Source of the DNA: Kurthia huakuii LAM0618
Lineage (GTDB): Bacteria > Bacillota > Bacilli > Bacillales_A > Planococcaceae
Direction: 5' to 3'
DNA: 64,000 nucleotides
Assembly (NCBI RefSeq): GCF_000505545.1
Contig: NZ_AYTB01000017.1
Coordinates: 124,001-188,000 of the forward strand
Part shown: piece after piece, positions 1 to 9,008 of the stretch
How the letters are laid out: each line of letters begins with the position of its first letter
Numbering within the stretch: position 1 is the first letter of the stretch
Notes under the pieces: model-generated
The model's input: the letters and a program-made list of their open reading frames with translations, nothing else
What the model was told of the DNA's origin: nothing
Database searches by the model: none
Program-made: the position numbers and the translations under genes

Positions 1-71
1 AAAAAGGCTTTCCCGGCGATATTATAGATAAATTTATCGAACAGAAGGAGCAAGAACATGAAGAAATATAG
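1..71 (+). CDS. recX: RecX C-terminus (partial)
   Basis: Only the last 23 codons are in the window. Read from base 3, the frame gives a tail beginning KGFPGDIID and ending at a TAG at 69-71. A terminal Gly-Phe followed by an amphipathic helix is typical of RecX, the modulator of RecA filaments, and recX (yfhG) directly precedes yfhH in Bacillus subtilis. The tail overlaps the yfhH start by 14 bases, and the yfhH ribosome binding site (AAGGAG, 45-50) lies inside it. The call rests on the short tail and gene order, so it is an inference. Confidence 0.6.
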   Translation, partial: KGFPGDIIDKFIEQKEQEHEEI

Positions 72-381
72 CGAAATGACCGAAGCGGAACTACGCTCAG
101 AAATCGGTGTATTAAAAGAAAAAGCACGTAAAGCGGAGCAATTAGGCATCATTAATGAGTTTGCTGTTTATGAACGTAAAGCGATTTTAGCAAGCTCATT
201 TTTATTGGATCCAGCTGATTTTAAAAAAGATGAAATTTACCGTATTGAAGGGGACCCAGGCGTGTTCTTCAAAATTGATTATTTAAAAGGTGTTTACGCA
301 TGGGGTTACCGTTTAGGTGGTACTGTTGAAGCAGAGGCGATTCCGATTGCGATGCTAGTGCCGGCTGGGGAGATGTTCTAA
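58..381 (+). CDS. yfhH: YfhH family protein (DUF1811)
   Basis: A 107-residue cytoplasmic protein of the DUF1811 family; B. subtilis YfhH is of almost the same length. The signature is visible as YSEMTEAEL at the N-terminus, KARKAEQ-GIINE around residues 22-35, and a C-terminal GVYAWGYR segment around residues 78-85. The fold is a helical hairpin followed by a small SH3-like barrel. No biochemical function is established. It overlaps recX upstream and is followed one base later by yfhJ, so the three probably share a transcript. The ATG start has an AAGGAG seven bases upstream. Confidence 0.9.
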   Translation: MKKYSEMTEAELRSEIGVLKEKARKAEQLGIINEFAVYERKAILASSFLLDPADFKKDEIYRIEGDPGVFFKIDYLKGVYAWGYRLGGTVEAEAIPIAMLVPAGEMF

Positions 382-382
382 C

Positions 383-646
383 ATGAAGGAAATCGAACAA
401 AAAATAGCGGAGCTAACGGCTGAGTTAGTTGATGCAAGTCAGCTGTCAGAAGCGAAGGCGCGTGTTTGGATTGAATTATTGTGGAGCGATTTTGAATCGA
501 CTTATGCAAAAGCAGGCTATGATTATAAGGGTATGGAAATGACTGAGCGTATTATCCGTCAGTGGATTCAAAGCTATGGTCGCGACATTCATGCGTTTGC
601 AGGGCGCAATCCGAAGTATGCCCATTTATTAGATGAAGTTGAATAA
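383..646 (+). CDS. yfhJ: YfhJ, WVELL-family small protein
   Basis: An 87-residue soluble protein carrying the family hallmark as VWIELLW around residues 28-34, the motif for which the WVELL family (B. subtilis YfhJ) is named. The rest is hydrophilic and helical with no catalytic motif. It starts one base after the yfhH stop and is almost certainly cotranslated with it. Function is unknown. A rho-independent terminator follows, ending the recX-yfhH-yfhJ transcript. Confidence 0.88.
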   Translation: MKEIEQKIAELTAELVDASQLSEAKARVWIELLWSDFESTYAKAGYDYKGMEMTERIIRQWIQSYGRDIHAFAGRNPKYAHLLDEVE

Positions 647-649
647 TAG

Positions 650-692
650 AGGCTGGCGCTAAGGAGCAATTCTTGGCACCAAGCCTTTTTTT
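650..692 (+). terminator. Terminator after yfhJ
   Basis: Imperfect inverted repeat with AGGCT at 650-654 and AAGCCT at 681-686, followed by seven T residues. It sits four bases after the yfhJ stop. The outer AGGCT/AGCCT arms resemble the other GAGGCT-type hairpins in this window. Confidence 0.6.
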
Positions 693-698
693 GAGGCA

Positions 699-733
699 TG
701 AAAAAAACGAGCCATCTTGGAGGTGGCTCGTTG
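699..733 (-). terminator. Terminator for yfhP
   Basis: Perfect nine-base stem AACGAGCCA (707-715) and TGGCTCGTT (724-732). On the minus strand the stem is followed by seven T residues, so it ends transcription arriving from yfhP. Confidence 0.75.
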
Positions 734-791
734 GAGTGATGAAATAATATGAAGATGCCGTTCGAAGTTGAGCGAGCGCTGTCATCACTTA

Positions 792-1763
792 TTAGGCTAA
801 TTTACTTTGTAATTTTTCTTCACTAAAAATCCAACCGGTGTAGGACTGCACGATATTGTAATTAGCATCAACATGCGCAACCGCCACAAATGGATAACGA
901 TTGTTACTGCGGTAACGCAAATCAATGAGGCGCACTTCTTGAATATCATTTTTTAGTGTACGCATTTCCCAGCGATAAATGGGTGAAAAGGACACGAATG
1001 ATTTAAAGTTTTCATCTTGCAAGACGGCCGCAAATAGCGGTGTTTGTGGCAGTGGTTCAATTTCAAATTTATCATAAATTGTAATGGACCGGCCGTATGC
1101 GCGCCCTACATAGTGATGTGTTTTGGAGTTTGCCGCGACGCGATATTGTAAAAAGTAGCGCGTCGGGGATAAAATCACTTCTTCGGCGTCGGGTACTGTA
1201 TTTTTAACGGCTGTAATAACGGCTTGATGTAGCCAAATGCGTACGATATAGTAACCGATGAGTACGACATAAAGCGTCGCCATCGTTGGCACGGGTGGTG
1301 CACCAAATGCCCACGCTAAAATCGCCACGACATGTAAGCCGAATATAATCGGGTCAAACGTGTTAATAATGCCGAGTGCAACCCATTTTTTTGAAAATGG
1401 CCGCACTGCTTGTGTGCCGTATGCATTAAAGATGTCTACAAAGACATGGAGCCCAACTGCACCGAATGACCAGAGCCAGACGTGCAACGTATCCGCGGTT
1501 GGAAACAGCAAATGCAAGACGAGCGTAATAAGCAATGGCCAAATAATAACGGCTGGAATCGAATGCGTAATGCCACGGTGATGGCGAATATAGACGGCGT
1601 TATTGCGCAATTTCAAAATCGTGTCGATATCGGGTGCTTGCGAGCCAAGAATAATGCCCGTTGCAACGGCCGCAAATGTCATCGGATGCGATGCAACAAC
1701 AGGGTCTGCAAGCGCAAGGCCACTGATGGCGACACTCATAACTAAGTGTGTACCTGTATCCAA
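792..1763 (-). CDS. yfhP: YfhP, membrane metal-dependent hydrolase family
   Basis: A 323-residue protein of the YdjM/LexA-binding inner-membrane hydrolase family (formerly DUF457). The N-terminus MDTGTHLVMS carries the first conserved His; SQAPDID (about residues 41-47) and RHHRGITHS (about 60-68) supply the His/Asp cluster that marks the family. Four or five hydrophobic segments occupy roughly residues 5-185; the remainder is soluble. The start is TTG with a strong AAGGAG seven bases upstream. B. subtilis yfhP lies divergent from mutY in the same way and has been proposed to affect expression of its neighbours; the catalytic activity is unproven. Confidence 0.88.
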   Translation of the reverse strand: MDTGTHLVMSVAISGLALADPVVASHPMTFAAVATGIILGSQAPDIDTILKLRNNAVYIRHHRGITHSIPAVIIWPLLITLVLHLLFPTADTLHVWLWSFGAVGLHVFVDIFNAYGTQAVRPFSKKWVALGIINTFDPIIFGLHVVAILAWAFGAPPVPTMATLYVVLIGYYIVRIWLHQAVITAVKNTVPDAEEVILSPTRYFLQYRVAANSKTHHYVGRAYGRSITIYDKFEIEPLPQTPLFAAVLQDENFKSFVSFSPIYRWEMRTLKNDIQEVRLIDLRYRSNNRYPFVAVAHVDANYNIVQSYTGWIFSEEKLQSKLA

Positions 1764-1861
1764 AAAATCAGCTCCTTAGTGCCAATTTCAATCATTATGT
1801 TATAGTTCTATTTTACAATATTTTACTCGTTTCTACGAGCAATAAATAAGGAGGAAACGAT

Positions 1862-2926
1862 TTGTATCGTTATACGAAACAATTTCAAAAAGCACTTGTC
1901 GAATGGTTCAACCGCGAAAAACGCGACTTGCCGTGGCGCCATACAACCGACCCATATAAAATCTGGGTGTCGGAAGTGATGCTCCAGCAAACGCGTGTGG
2001 ATACGGTCATTCCATACTACGAAAATTTCTTAGAAAAGTTCCCGACCGCACAAGCACTAGCAGATGCCAATGAGGAGTTTTTATTAAAACAATGGGAAGG
2101 GCTTGGCTACTACTCACGCGTGCGTAATTTGCAGGCGGGTGTGCGCGAGGTCGTTGAAAATTACGGCGGCGTTGTGCCAAAGACGCGCGAGGAAATTTCG
2201 ACATTAAAAGGGGTCGGACCTTATACGGCCGGTGCGGTACTGAGCATTGCATATGGCGTGCCGGAACATGCCGTAGATGGCAATGTGATGCGAGTTCTTA
2301 GCCGCGTATTATTAATTGAGGAAGATATTGCGTTACCGAAAACGAAAAAAATATTCGAGCGCGCGGTCATGGAGTTAATCGATTACGACAATCCATCGGC
2401 ATTTAACCAAGGATTGATGGAGCTAGGTGCGATGGTTTGTACACCGACATCGCCAAGCTGTCTATTATGCCCAGTGCGTGATTATTGTACGGCTTTCCAT
2501 GACGGAGAGCCGGAGAAATTACCGGTGAAAACGAAAAAAATAAAAACGAAAAAAATCCCGTATGATGTCTTTATTGTCGAGGATGAAGCGGGTCGTATTT
2601 TAATGGAACAACGCGCAGAAACGGGCTTACTCGCGAATATGTGGCAGTTCCCGATGGTCGAAGTGAAAAAAGATGTGGTGACCGATAGCGTTGTCGCAGA
2701 AAATTATCATTTTGAGCTAGCCGGAAAAGAACATTTGATGCCGCTAAAACATGTGTTTTCACATCTCGTTTGGCAGATGAATGGTTACGTGTTACGCGCG
2801 GCGAATGTAGGAGCACCACGAGAGCGCGCTACGTGGCTAACGTTAGAGGAAGTTGAAAATTTACCATTGCCGGTATCGATGCAGAAATTTTTAGCACAAT
2901 ATCGTATCGAACGTCAAAAAATGTAA
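1862..2926 (+). CDS. mutY: A/G-specific adenine DNA glycosylase MutY
   Basis: Removes adenine mispaired with 8-oxoguanine, preventing G:C to T:A transversions. All catalytic features are present in 354 residues: Glu38 in SEVMLQQTRVD, a helix-hairpin-helix (LKGVGPYTAGA, 115-125), catalytic Asp139 in AVDGNV, and a [4Fe-4S] loop with Cys193, Cys200, Cys203 and Cys209 (C-x6-C-x2-C-x5-C). A Nudix-like domain from about residue 230 to the end recognises 8-oxoG. The start is TTG, placed by AAGGAGG at 1848-1854. It diverges from yfhP, as in B. subtilis (mutY = yfhQ). Confidence 0.97.
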   Translation: MYRYTKQFQKALVEWFNREKRDLPWRHTTDPYKIWVSEVMLQQTRVDTVIPYYENFLEKFPTAQALADANEEFLLKQWEGLGYYSRVRNLQAGVREVVENYGGVVPKTREEISTLKGVGPYTAGAVLSIAYGVPEHAVDGNVMRVLSRVLLIEEDIALPKTKKIFERAVMELIDYDNPSAFNQGLMELGAMVCTPTSPSCLLCPVRDYCTAFHDGEPEKLPVKTKKIKTKKIPYDVFIVEDEAGRILMEQRAETGLLANMWQFPMVEVKKDVVTDSVVAENYHFELAGKEHLMPLKHVFSHLVWQMNGYVLRAANVGAPRERATWLTLEEVENLPLPVSMQKFLAQYRIERQKM

Positions 2927-3041
2927 AAAATTCAATGGATTTTTGGGATAATCGCAGTTTTTAACTACACCTTTGTTTATAGGATTGTTATAATGTTACA
3001 AAAGCACTTTTTTAGTAGTGCTTACAAAGGTGGGGCTTGTA

Positions 3042-3602
3042 ATGGCGATTCCAGCAGTAGGGGAAATCGTACAAATACATAGTTATAAGCACAATGGCCG
3101 CATTCACCGCGTATGGCAAGAAACGATGGTACTAAAGAGCACAAATAAAGTGATCATCGGAGCAAATGAACGCACGCTCGTTACGGAGTCGGACGGCCGA
3201 ACGTGGCTAACGAGAGAGCCTTCAATTACGTATTTTCATTCGGAATTGTGGTATAACATTATTTGTATGCTAAGAGAAGATGGCGTGTATTATTATTGTA
3301 ATATGAGCTCGCCATTTGTATTCGATCACAACGCAATAAAATATATTGATTATGATTTAGATTTAAAAGTGTTTCCAGATATGTCGTACACACTTCTTGA
3401 TGAGGATGAGTACGAAGACCATCGTCAACTGATGAATTACCCACCAGTTATCGATAGTATTTTAAAAGCAAACTTACAAAAATTGATTCATTGGGTGGAG
3501 CAGCGTCGTGGACCGTTTGCGCCAGATTTTATTGAAGCCTGGACAAATCGCTATAAGTTCCAACGCCAATTAAATGATGAAAAAAATCAACAACATGAAT
3601 GA
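3042..3602 (+). CDS. ygaC: DUF402 nucleoside tri/diphosphatase YgaC
   Basis: A 186-residue DUF402 protein closely matching B. subtilis YgaC; Staphylococcus homologues hydrolyse nucleoside tri- and diphosphates. Landmarks are [10 protein letters not shown] near the N-terminus, TESDGRTW (about 50-57), the YYYCN segment, and the acidic metal-binding stretch [10 protein letters not shown] with LDEDEYEDH (about 105-135). The ATG at 3042 is preferred over an in-frame GTG at 3018 because AAAGGTGG lies at 3026-3033 and the family N-terminus begins here. A TATAAT at 2989-2994 is a plausible -10 box. Confidence 0.93.
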   Translation: MAIPAVGEIVQIHSYKHNGRIHRVWQETMVLKSTNKVIIGANERTLVTESDGRTWLTREPSITYFHSELWYNIICMLREDGVYYYCNMSSPFVFDHNAIKYIDYDLDLKVFPDMSYTLLDEDEYEDHRQLMNYPPVIDSILKANLQKLIHWVEQRRGPFAPDFIEAWTNRYKFQRQLNDEKNQQHE

Positions 3603-3627
3603 CACCATCTAGCATAACGGTGGAAGA

Positions 3628-3670
3628 AAGGAACTGTCTCACGCCAGTGGGGCCGTTCCTTTTTTGTTTT
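3628..3670 (+). terminator. Terminator after ygaC
   Basis: AAAGGAAC (3628-3635) pairs with GTTCCTTT (3656-3663), enclosing a 20-base loop and followed by a T-rich run. Confidence 0.75.
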
Positions 3671-3748
3671 TTAAGTCGCTTTAGTAAAAAAACGACTGGA
3701 TATATGCTACAATGAACAACGCATTTTTGACGAAAGGATCTGAAGCGC

Positions 3749-5494
3749 ATGGGCAGTATGAAGCGTTACATGCAATTTGTTAGGCCATATAAATGGGATA
3801 TCGTCATTACGTTTTTAATCGGCGTAGTGAAATTTTTAATTCCGATGGCGACGCCGTTTATCATGAAAATTGTCATCGATGATATTATTGGCGCCGAAGA
3901 GCTAACGAAAGCACAACAAATGGAAGGACTCGCATGGTGCATTGGCATTGTTGCCATTTTATTTTTTGTTATCCGCCCGCCCGTCGAGTTTTTCCGCCAA
4001 TATTTTGCGCAGCGTGTCAGCAACCGGATTTTATACGACATTCGGACACAGCTATATGAACACCTGCAAAAACTTGGCTTGAAGTTTTACTCAAATAACC
4101 GCGTTGGCGATGTCATTTCTCGTACGATTAATGATGTCGAACAAACGAAGGAATTCGTTATGACCGGTTTAATGAATATTTGGATTGACCTTGTAACGGT
4201 TGTCATCGCAATCGGCATTATGATGATGCTCGATGTGAAATTGACGCTGATTACATTGATTGCACTACCATTTTATATGATTAGTGTGAAATATTTCTTT
4301 ACGAAACTACGCAGCTTAACGCGCGAACGCTCAAAAGCATTGGCAGGTGTACAAAGCTACTTGCATGAACGTGTGCAAGGCATGAACATTATTAAAAGTT
4401 TTACACTTGAAAAGCATGAACAAGGCATTTTTGCTGAAACGAACGGCAACTTTTTAAACAAAGCACTCGCACAAACGCGCTGGAATGCCTATACATTTGC
4501 GGTCGTCAATACGATTACCGGTTTAGCGCCGGTCGCAGTACTTGGCTACGCAGGGTATCATGTTATTCAAGGGAATATTACAATCGGGACGATGGCGGCA
4601 TTTATCGGCTATATCGATATGCTCTACAATCCACTGCGCCGTCTTGTCAATTCATCGACAACGCTGACACAATCGGTGGCGTCGATGGACCGTATGTTTG
4701 ATTTATTCGATGAAAAATACGATATCGAAAACAAAGACGGTGCGTTAGCATTACCAGCTGTGAAGGGGCAAGTAGACTTTAATGATGTGTCATTCCGCTA
4801 CAATGATAACGGGCGCAATGTGTTACAGGACATTAATTTTTCTATTCGACCTGGACAAACGGCAGCCTTTGTCGGCATGAGTGGTGGCGGTAAATCAACG
4901 ATTATTAGTTTGATTCCGCGCTTTTACGATGTGCTTGAAGGCAGCATTGAAATTGATGGTCATGATGTCCGCGATGTCACGCTTGAATCATTACGCGGGC
5001 AAGTCGGCATCGTACAACAGGAAAATATTTTATTTAGCGACTCGGTTCGTGAAAATATTTTGATGGGGAATCCGAATGCCAGCGATGAAGACATGATTGC
5101 GGCGGCAAAAGCAGCAAACGCGCATGACTTTATTATGGGCTTACCAGAAGGCTACGATACGCCGGTCGGGGAGCGCGGTGTGAAATTATCAGGTGGTCAA
5201 AAACAACGTGTGGCGATTGCGCGCGTATTCTTGAAAAATCCACCTATTTTAATTTTAGATGAAGCAACGTCTGCACTTGATTTAGAGAGTGAAGCATTGA
5301 TTCAAGAATCACTCGACCGCCTTGCGCATAATCGTACAACGCTAATTGTCGCACACCGACTATCAACGATTACACATGCCGACCAAATTATCGTCATCGA
5401 CCACGGCGAATTAAAAGAACGTGGTACGCATAAAGAACTGATGACTAAGCAAGGGATTTACCACGATTTATTTACGGTTCAAAAATTAGATTAA
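3749..5494 (+). CDS. ygaD: ABC exporter YgaD (MsbA/multidrug type half-transporter)
   Basis: A 581-residue half-transporter: six membrane helices in residues 1-320 and a nucleotide-binding domain from about 340. Walker A is GMSGGGKST, the signature is LSGGQKQR, Walker B is [12 protein letters not shown] and the switch His lies in IVAHRLS. Domain order TM-NBD means it works as a homodimer exporting lipids or drugs; substrate is unknown. The ATG at 3749 has GAAAGGA 10 bases upstream; an in-frame ATG at 3758 is an alternative. Same position as in the B. subtilis ygaC-ygaD-ygaE order. A nested palindromic repeat begins at its stop codon. Confidence 0.92.
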   Translation: MGSMKRYMQFVRPYKWDIVITFLIGVVKFLIPMATPFIMKIVIDDIIGAEELTKAQQMEGLAWCIGIVAILFFVIRPPVEFFRQYFAQRVSNRILYDIRTQLYEHLQKLGLKFYSNNRVGDVISRTINDVEQTKEFVMTGLMNIWIDLVTVVIAIGIMMMLDVKLTLITLIALPFYMISVKYFFTKLRSLTRERSKALAGVQSYLHERVQGMNIIKSFTLEKHEQGIFAETNGNFLNKALAQTRWNAYTFAVVNTITGLAPVAVLGYAGYHVIQGNITIGTMAAFIGYIDMLYNPLRRLVNSSTTLTQSVASMDRMFDLFDEKYDIENKDGALALPAVKGQVDFNDVSFRYNDNGRNVLQDINFSIRPGQTAAFVGMSGGGKSTIISLIPRFYDVLEGSIEIDGHDVRDVTLESLRGQVGIVQQENILFSDSVRENILMGNPNASDEDMIAAAKAANAHDFIMGLPEGYDTPVGERGVKLSGGQKQRVAIARVFLKNPPILILDEATSALDLESEALIQESLDRLAHNRTTLIVAHRLSTITHADQIIVIDHGELKERGTHKELMTKQGIYHDLFTVQKLD

Positions 5495-5635
5495 AAAAAG
5501 AGGCTGGGACAAAACAGTTCATGTTCCTTTTTTAGCGTTCGCCACAAAAAACCGGAACCGCGCCACAGCGCGATTCCGGTTTTTCTTATGCTCATCTGAG
5601 ATGGTGTTTTTACACGTATGTCCTAGCCTCTTTTT
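5495..5635. repeat. Nested palindromic intergenic element, copy 1
   Basis: A 141-base element between convergent genes. Outer arms: AAAAAGAGGCTGGGACA (5495-5511) and TGTCCTAGCCTCTTTTT (5619-5635), pairing over 17 bases with one G-T. Inner hairpin 5550-5581: AACCGGAA/TTCCGGTT plus CGCGC/GCGCG with one mismatch, flanked by A-runs on the left and T-runs on the right, so it can terminate transcription in both directions. A small CTCATCTGAG hairpin lies between inner and outer structures. Near-identical copies occur at 30926-31066 and 32924-33061, always in this orientation after a plus-strand gene. Confidence 0.9.
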
Positions 5636-5636
5636 G

Positions 5637-6743
5637 TTATAAAATATTGTCTTCATCACGTTCGGTGAGTAACTCGCTTGCGTGATAATTTTGATAGGCA
5701 GAAATGAGCGTATCAAGATGCTCTAAATTTTCTTCATAATCTAAAATCCGCGACAAAATATGCAACAAGTGATAGCTCGAAAATTCTTCATCACCTTCAC
5801 GCTCATGCTGCTCGATAACGTAATCGGCGAAAATATCCATAATTTCATTGCGCTGTAAAAATTCATCTTGGCCAATCCACGTCGTATGATGCAGCTTTAA
5901 TTTGCCGGTATATTTTAAAAACAGCTGCTCATGATACGTCGATAAAAAATCAAGGCGTTCTTGAATCATAATATGGAAACGCTCCGGCATATTTGCCAGT
6001 TCATTTTCATGAATAAATAAACGGTTTAATGTTTCTAAACTTTTATTCGTTGTCGTCAGCATTTGACGGTAAATAACGAGTTTACGCTGCTTTGCAAAAA
6101 GCGCCTTCTTTGTATACGTGCGCTCCTCTTTATAAAGCTCATAAATTTGCTCAAGCTTTTTCTGATGGCTACGAAGTGTACGCACCGATTGCTTCGTTGA
6201 GGTGTGTTCCGATGCTTGGCGTACTGCAAGACGAATCCAACGCGTAATATCGTCTTGTAAATACTTAATCGAGGCAAACAGGCGCGTTTCATATTTCGGT
6301 GGTAAAAAGACTAAGTTGACAATAAAGGCAGCAAGCACACCGATCATAACTGTTGCAAAGCGGATAACCGCAAATAATAAAAATTCATTGAAATGGTCGA
6401 AGTTTTGACCTTCCATAATGACGATAACGGTTACGAGCGCGAGCGAAATGCTACTCGTTAAATTTAATTTCATCATAATAAGCAATGTCACAATAACGGC
6501 AAAGCCAGCAACGACAGGTTCGACACCAAAAATCGATGCAAAAACAATGGCGCTGAGGGCTCCGATGACATTTCCTTGGATTTGCTCGATAATCGTTTTA
6601 TACGAACGATAAATCGATGGCTGAATCGCAAAAATTGCAGCGATTCCAGCGAAAATTGGCGATGGCAACTGCAACCATTCAGCTAAATAAAAGGCGAAGA
6701 CAATCGCAACGCCAGTTTTTAATATACGGGCACCTAATTTCAT
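5637..6743 (-). CDS. ygaE: YgaE, aromatic acid exporter-like (FUSC) membrane protein
   Basis: A 368-residue protein of the ArAE_1/FUSC family. Five or six hydrophobic helices fill the first ~160 residues; the cytoplasmic C-terminal half is helical and charged. The family is linked to efflux of aromatic carboxylic acids in Gram-negatives; the role in Bacillales is unknown. The ATG at 6743 (MKLGARILKTG) matches the usual family N-terminus and has GAGAGG upstream, though spaced 14 bases; an in-frame TTG at 6773 would add ten residues but lacks a ribosome site. Same position as B. subtilis ygaE. Confidence 0.85.
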   Translation of the reverse strand: MKLGARILKTGVAIVFAFYLAEWLQLPSPIFAGIAAIFAIQPSIYRSYKTIIEQIQGNVIGALSAIVFASIFGVEPVVAGFAVIVTLLIMMKLNLTSSISLALVTVIVIMEGQNFDHFNEFLLFAVIRFATVMIGVLAAFIVNLVFLPPKYETRLFASIKYLQDDITRWIRLAVRQASEHTSTKQSVRTLRSHQKKLEQIYELYKEERTYTKKALFAKQRKLVIYRQMLTTTNKSLETLNRLFIHENELANMPERFHIMIQERLDFLSTYHEQLFLKYTGKLKLHHTTWIGQDEFLQRNEIMDIFADYVIEQHEREGDEEFSSYHLLHILSRILDYEENLEHLDTLISAYQNYHASELLTERDEDNIL

Positions 6744-6848
6744 TGTAGAAATGGCAACCTCTCTTTCATTCAATATAGTCGTACTTTAACATGTTTCAAG
6801 CATTGCTGAAAAGAACTTGTTACAATATAAAAAAGGGGGTTTTTTAAC

Positions 6849-7319
6849 GTGACAAACTTAGTTGGCCAAAAAGCGCCAAGCTTTACATTACCAAATGAAC
6901 GAGGCGAAAGCATCTCTTTGAGCGATTTTGCAGGAAAAAAGGTGATTCTTTACTTTTATCCAAAAGATATGACGCCAGGCTGTACAACGGAGGCATGTGA
7001 TTTCCGCGATGCCCACACTGATTTTTCGGATTTGAATGCGGTCGTCGTTGGTGTGAGCCCAGACCCAGCAGCGCGTCATACGAAATTTATCGACAAGTAT
7101 GAGCTACCATTTTCATTGTTAGCTGATGAGGACCATGCAGTGGCCGAGGCATATGGTGTGTGGCAGCTAAAGAAAAACTTTGGCAAAGAATATATGGGCA
7201 TCGTGCGCTCGACATTTTTAATCGATGAACATGGACAAGTCGTGAGTGAATGGCGCAATGTTCGTGTGAAAGACCATATTAACACGGTACTGACAACATT
7301 ACGCGAGGGAGCGAACTAA
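6849..7319 (+). CDS. bcp: Thioredoxin-dependent thiol peroxidase (Bcp/PrxQ)
   Basis: A 156-residue atypical 2-Cys peroxiredoxin that reduces hydrogen peroxide and organic hydroperoxides, recycled by thioredoxin. The peroxidatic Cys45 lies in DMTPGCTTEACDF and the resolving Cys50 is five residues on, the PrxQ arrangement. The conserved Arg is in VRSTFLID. Start is GTG after AAAAGGGGG. The next gene begins immediately after its stop, so they are cotranscribed. B. subtilis YgaF occupies the same place near perR, consistent with a peroxide-stress neighbourhood. Confidence 0.95.
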   Translation: MTNLVGQKAPSFTLPNERGESISLSDFAGKKVILYFYPKDMTPGCTTEACDFRDAHTDFSDLNAVVVGVSPDPAARHTKFIDKYELPFSLLADEDHAVAEAYGVWQLKKNFGKEYMGIVRSTFLIDEHGQVVSEWRNVRVKDHINTVLTTLREGAN

Positions 7320-8264
7320 ATGATTTATTTCACATTTGATCCACGACCGGATTTAAAAGAAGATGTTGTAAAAAGTTTTCCGAATGAAGAATTCGTTTTT
7401 TCAAGAACGGTAGACGATGCGGATTTAGCGCGCGCCGAGATTATCGTGACATACGGTGAAGATTTAACAGCAGCACATATTGAGACTGCTGAAAACTTAC
7501 AGTGGATTATGGTGGCATCTGCGGGTATTGAAAAAATGCCAAACGCGGCCATTGCAGCTCGCGGTATTCCGGTGACGAATGTGCGTGGTATTCACAAAGT
7601 ACCAATGGCTGAATCTGTACTGATGCATATTTTAGCCTATTACCATTCATTGCCACAAATTTATCATTATGAAACAAAACATGAGTGGAAACGTAATTTA
7701 AAACAGCGCGAATTGTTTGGCTCAACGGCGCTTATTCTTGGTCCGGGCGCGATTGGCGGCGAAATCGGGCGTCTATTAAAAGGATTCCATGTGACGACAA
7801 TTGGTTGCAATCGCTCAGGTCGCGATGCGGCGTATATGGACCGCATGGTAAGTTTTGCTGACTTAACATCGGCCTTGCCGGAAGCGGATATTGTCATATC
7901 GGTATTGCCGGACACAGCGGCAACAAAACATTTAATGACAGCAGCGCATTTTGAAGCGATGAAAGAAAGCGCGTTATTCTTAAACTTTGGTCGCGGCTCA
8001 CTTGTTGAAACATCGGTATTAACTGATGCACTTGTATCGAAACAAATCGCCGCTGCCGTGTGTGATGTTTTTGAAACAGAGCCATTACCGGACGATTCAC
8101 CGCTATGGGATTTACCGAATATGACGGTATCACCACATGTTTCGAGTCACTCATCACGTTATTTAGAGCGCAGTTTTGCGATTTTTAAACCGAACTTAGT
8201 GAAGTGGCGAAATGGCGAACAAGCGCAATTGGAGAACTTTGTTGACTTGACACTTGGCTACTAA
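7320..8264 (+). CDS. D-2-hydroxyacid dehydrogenase, NAD(P)-binding
   Basis: A 314-residue D-isomer-specific 2-hydroxyacid dehydrogenase. The Rossmann motif is GPGAIGGEIG (about 141-150). The catalytic triad appears as Arg in NFGRGSLV, Glu in FETEPLP and His in SPHVSSHS. The shortened C-terminal helix and compact catalytic domain resemble the glyoxylate/hydroxypyruvate reductase-like branch rather than SerA (no ACT domain). It begins on the base following the bcp stop. The physiological 2-keto acid cannot be read from sequence. Confidence 0.9.
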   Translation: MIYFTFDPRPDLKEDVVKSFPNEEFVFSRTVDDADLARAEIIVTYGEDLTAAHIETAENLQWIMVASAGIEKMPNAAIAARGIPVTNVRGIHKVPMAESVLMHILAYYHSLPQIYHYETKHEWKRNLKQRELFGSTALILGPGAIGGEIGRLLKGFHVTTIGCNRSGRDAAYMDRMVSFADLTSALPEADIVISVLPDTAATKHLMTAAHFEAMKESALFLNFGRGSLVETSVLTDALVSKQIAAAVCDVFETEPLPDDSPLWDLPNMTVSPHVSSHSSRYLERSFAIFKPNLVKWRNGEQAQLENFVDLTLGY

Positions 8265-8339
8265 TTGAGAATGAGTGGAAGCTAATTGAAAATTCAAACG
8301 TTTTGAATCTAGGACTATTGGTCGTTTTAATCAATAAAG

Positions 8340-8397
8340 TTGACAGTATTGCCATGTGACAGTTAAACTTATTAATAACAATTATAAATTAATAATT
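8340..8397 (+). promoter_or_regulatory. perR promoter with Per-box-like palindrome
   Basis: A perfect -35 TTGACA at 8340-8345 stands 17 bases before a weak -10 (TTAAAC, 8363-8368). Downstream, 8380-8397 holds the AT-rich near-palindrome AATTATAAATTAATAATT, which resembles the Per/Fur box TTATAATnATTATAA. B. subtilis perR is autoregulated through such a box, so the same is inferred here. Confidence 0.5.
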
Positions 8398-8419
8398 TGT
8401 ATGAAAGAGGTGCATGGCG

Positions 8420-8872
8420 ATGTCTGAACTGCAATTGAAAAATGCACTCGACACGCTAAAGACAACGGGCGTACGTATTACTCCGCAACGTCATGCGATT
8501 TTAGAATATCTAATTGAAACAATGACGCATCCAACAGCGGATGATATTTATAAAGCATTAGCATCAAAATTTCCAAATATGAGTGTAGCGACTGTATATA
8601 ACAATTTACGCGTATTCCGCGAAGCGGGTCTCGTAAAAGAGTTAACATATGGTGATAACGCTAGTCGCTTTGATTTCATCACATCGAAACACTATCATGT
8701 TATTTGCGAATCATGTGGTAAAATCGTTGACTTCCATTATCCTGGACTAGACGAGGTTGAGCATGTAGCCGCACAGGTAACGAATTTTGAAATCAATTCA
8801 CACCGTATGGAAATTTACGGTACATGCCCAGAGTGTCAAGCGAAGAGTGAAAAAGTAAAAACGGCATTATAA
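8420..8872 (+). CDS. perR: Peroxide-responsive repressor PerR
   Basis: A Fur-family metalloregulator of 150 residues that senses hydrogen peroxide by iron-catalysed oxidation of a metal-binding His and represses peroxide-defence genes. The winged helix is in the N-terminal half ([15 protein letters not shown], then [12 protein letters not shown]). Both structural zinc pairs are present (CESC and CPEC), as are the regulatory His/Asp ligands in [10 protein letters not shown] and DFHYPGLDE. The ATG at 8420 is preferred over one at 8414 because AAAGAGG (8404-8410) is nine bases away. A strong terminator follows. Confidence 0.96.
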   Translation: MSELQLKNALDTLKTTGVRITPQRHAILEYLIETMTHPTADDIYKALASKFPNMSVATVYNNLRVFREAGLVKELTYGDNASRFDFITSKHYHVICESCGKIVDFHYPGLDEVEHVAAQVTNFEINSHRMEIYGTCPECQAKSEKVKTAL

Positions 8873-8879
8873 ATTAGCT

Positions 8880-8926
8880 AACAACAGGACGGCGTGCAAG
8901 CGCAGCTCCTGTTGTTCTTTTTTTTC
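8880..8926 (+). terminator. Terminator after perR
   Basis: AACAACAGGA (8880-8889) pairs perfectly with TCCTGTTGTT (8907-8916), followed by a long T run. Confidence 0.9.
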
Positions 8927-9008
8927 GGTGAAATGTGTCGAACGATAGCGACAATTCATTTTTCAAGTTATAATCAAAACGGATACAATTGTTTAGGAGG
9001 AGAGTTTA

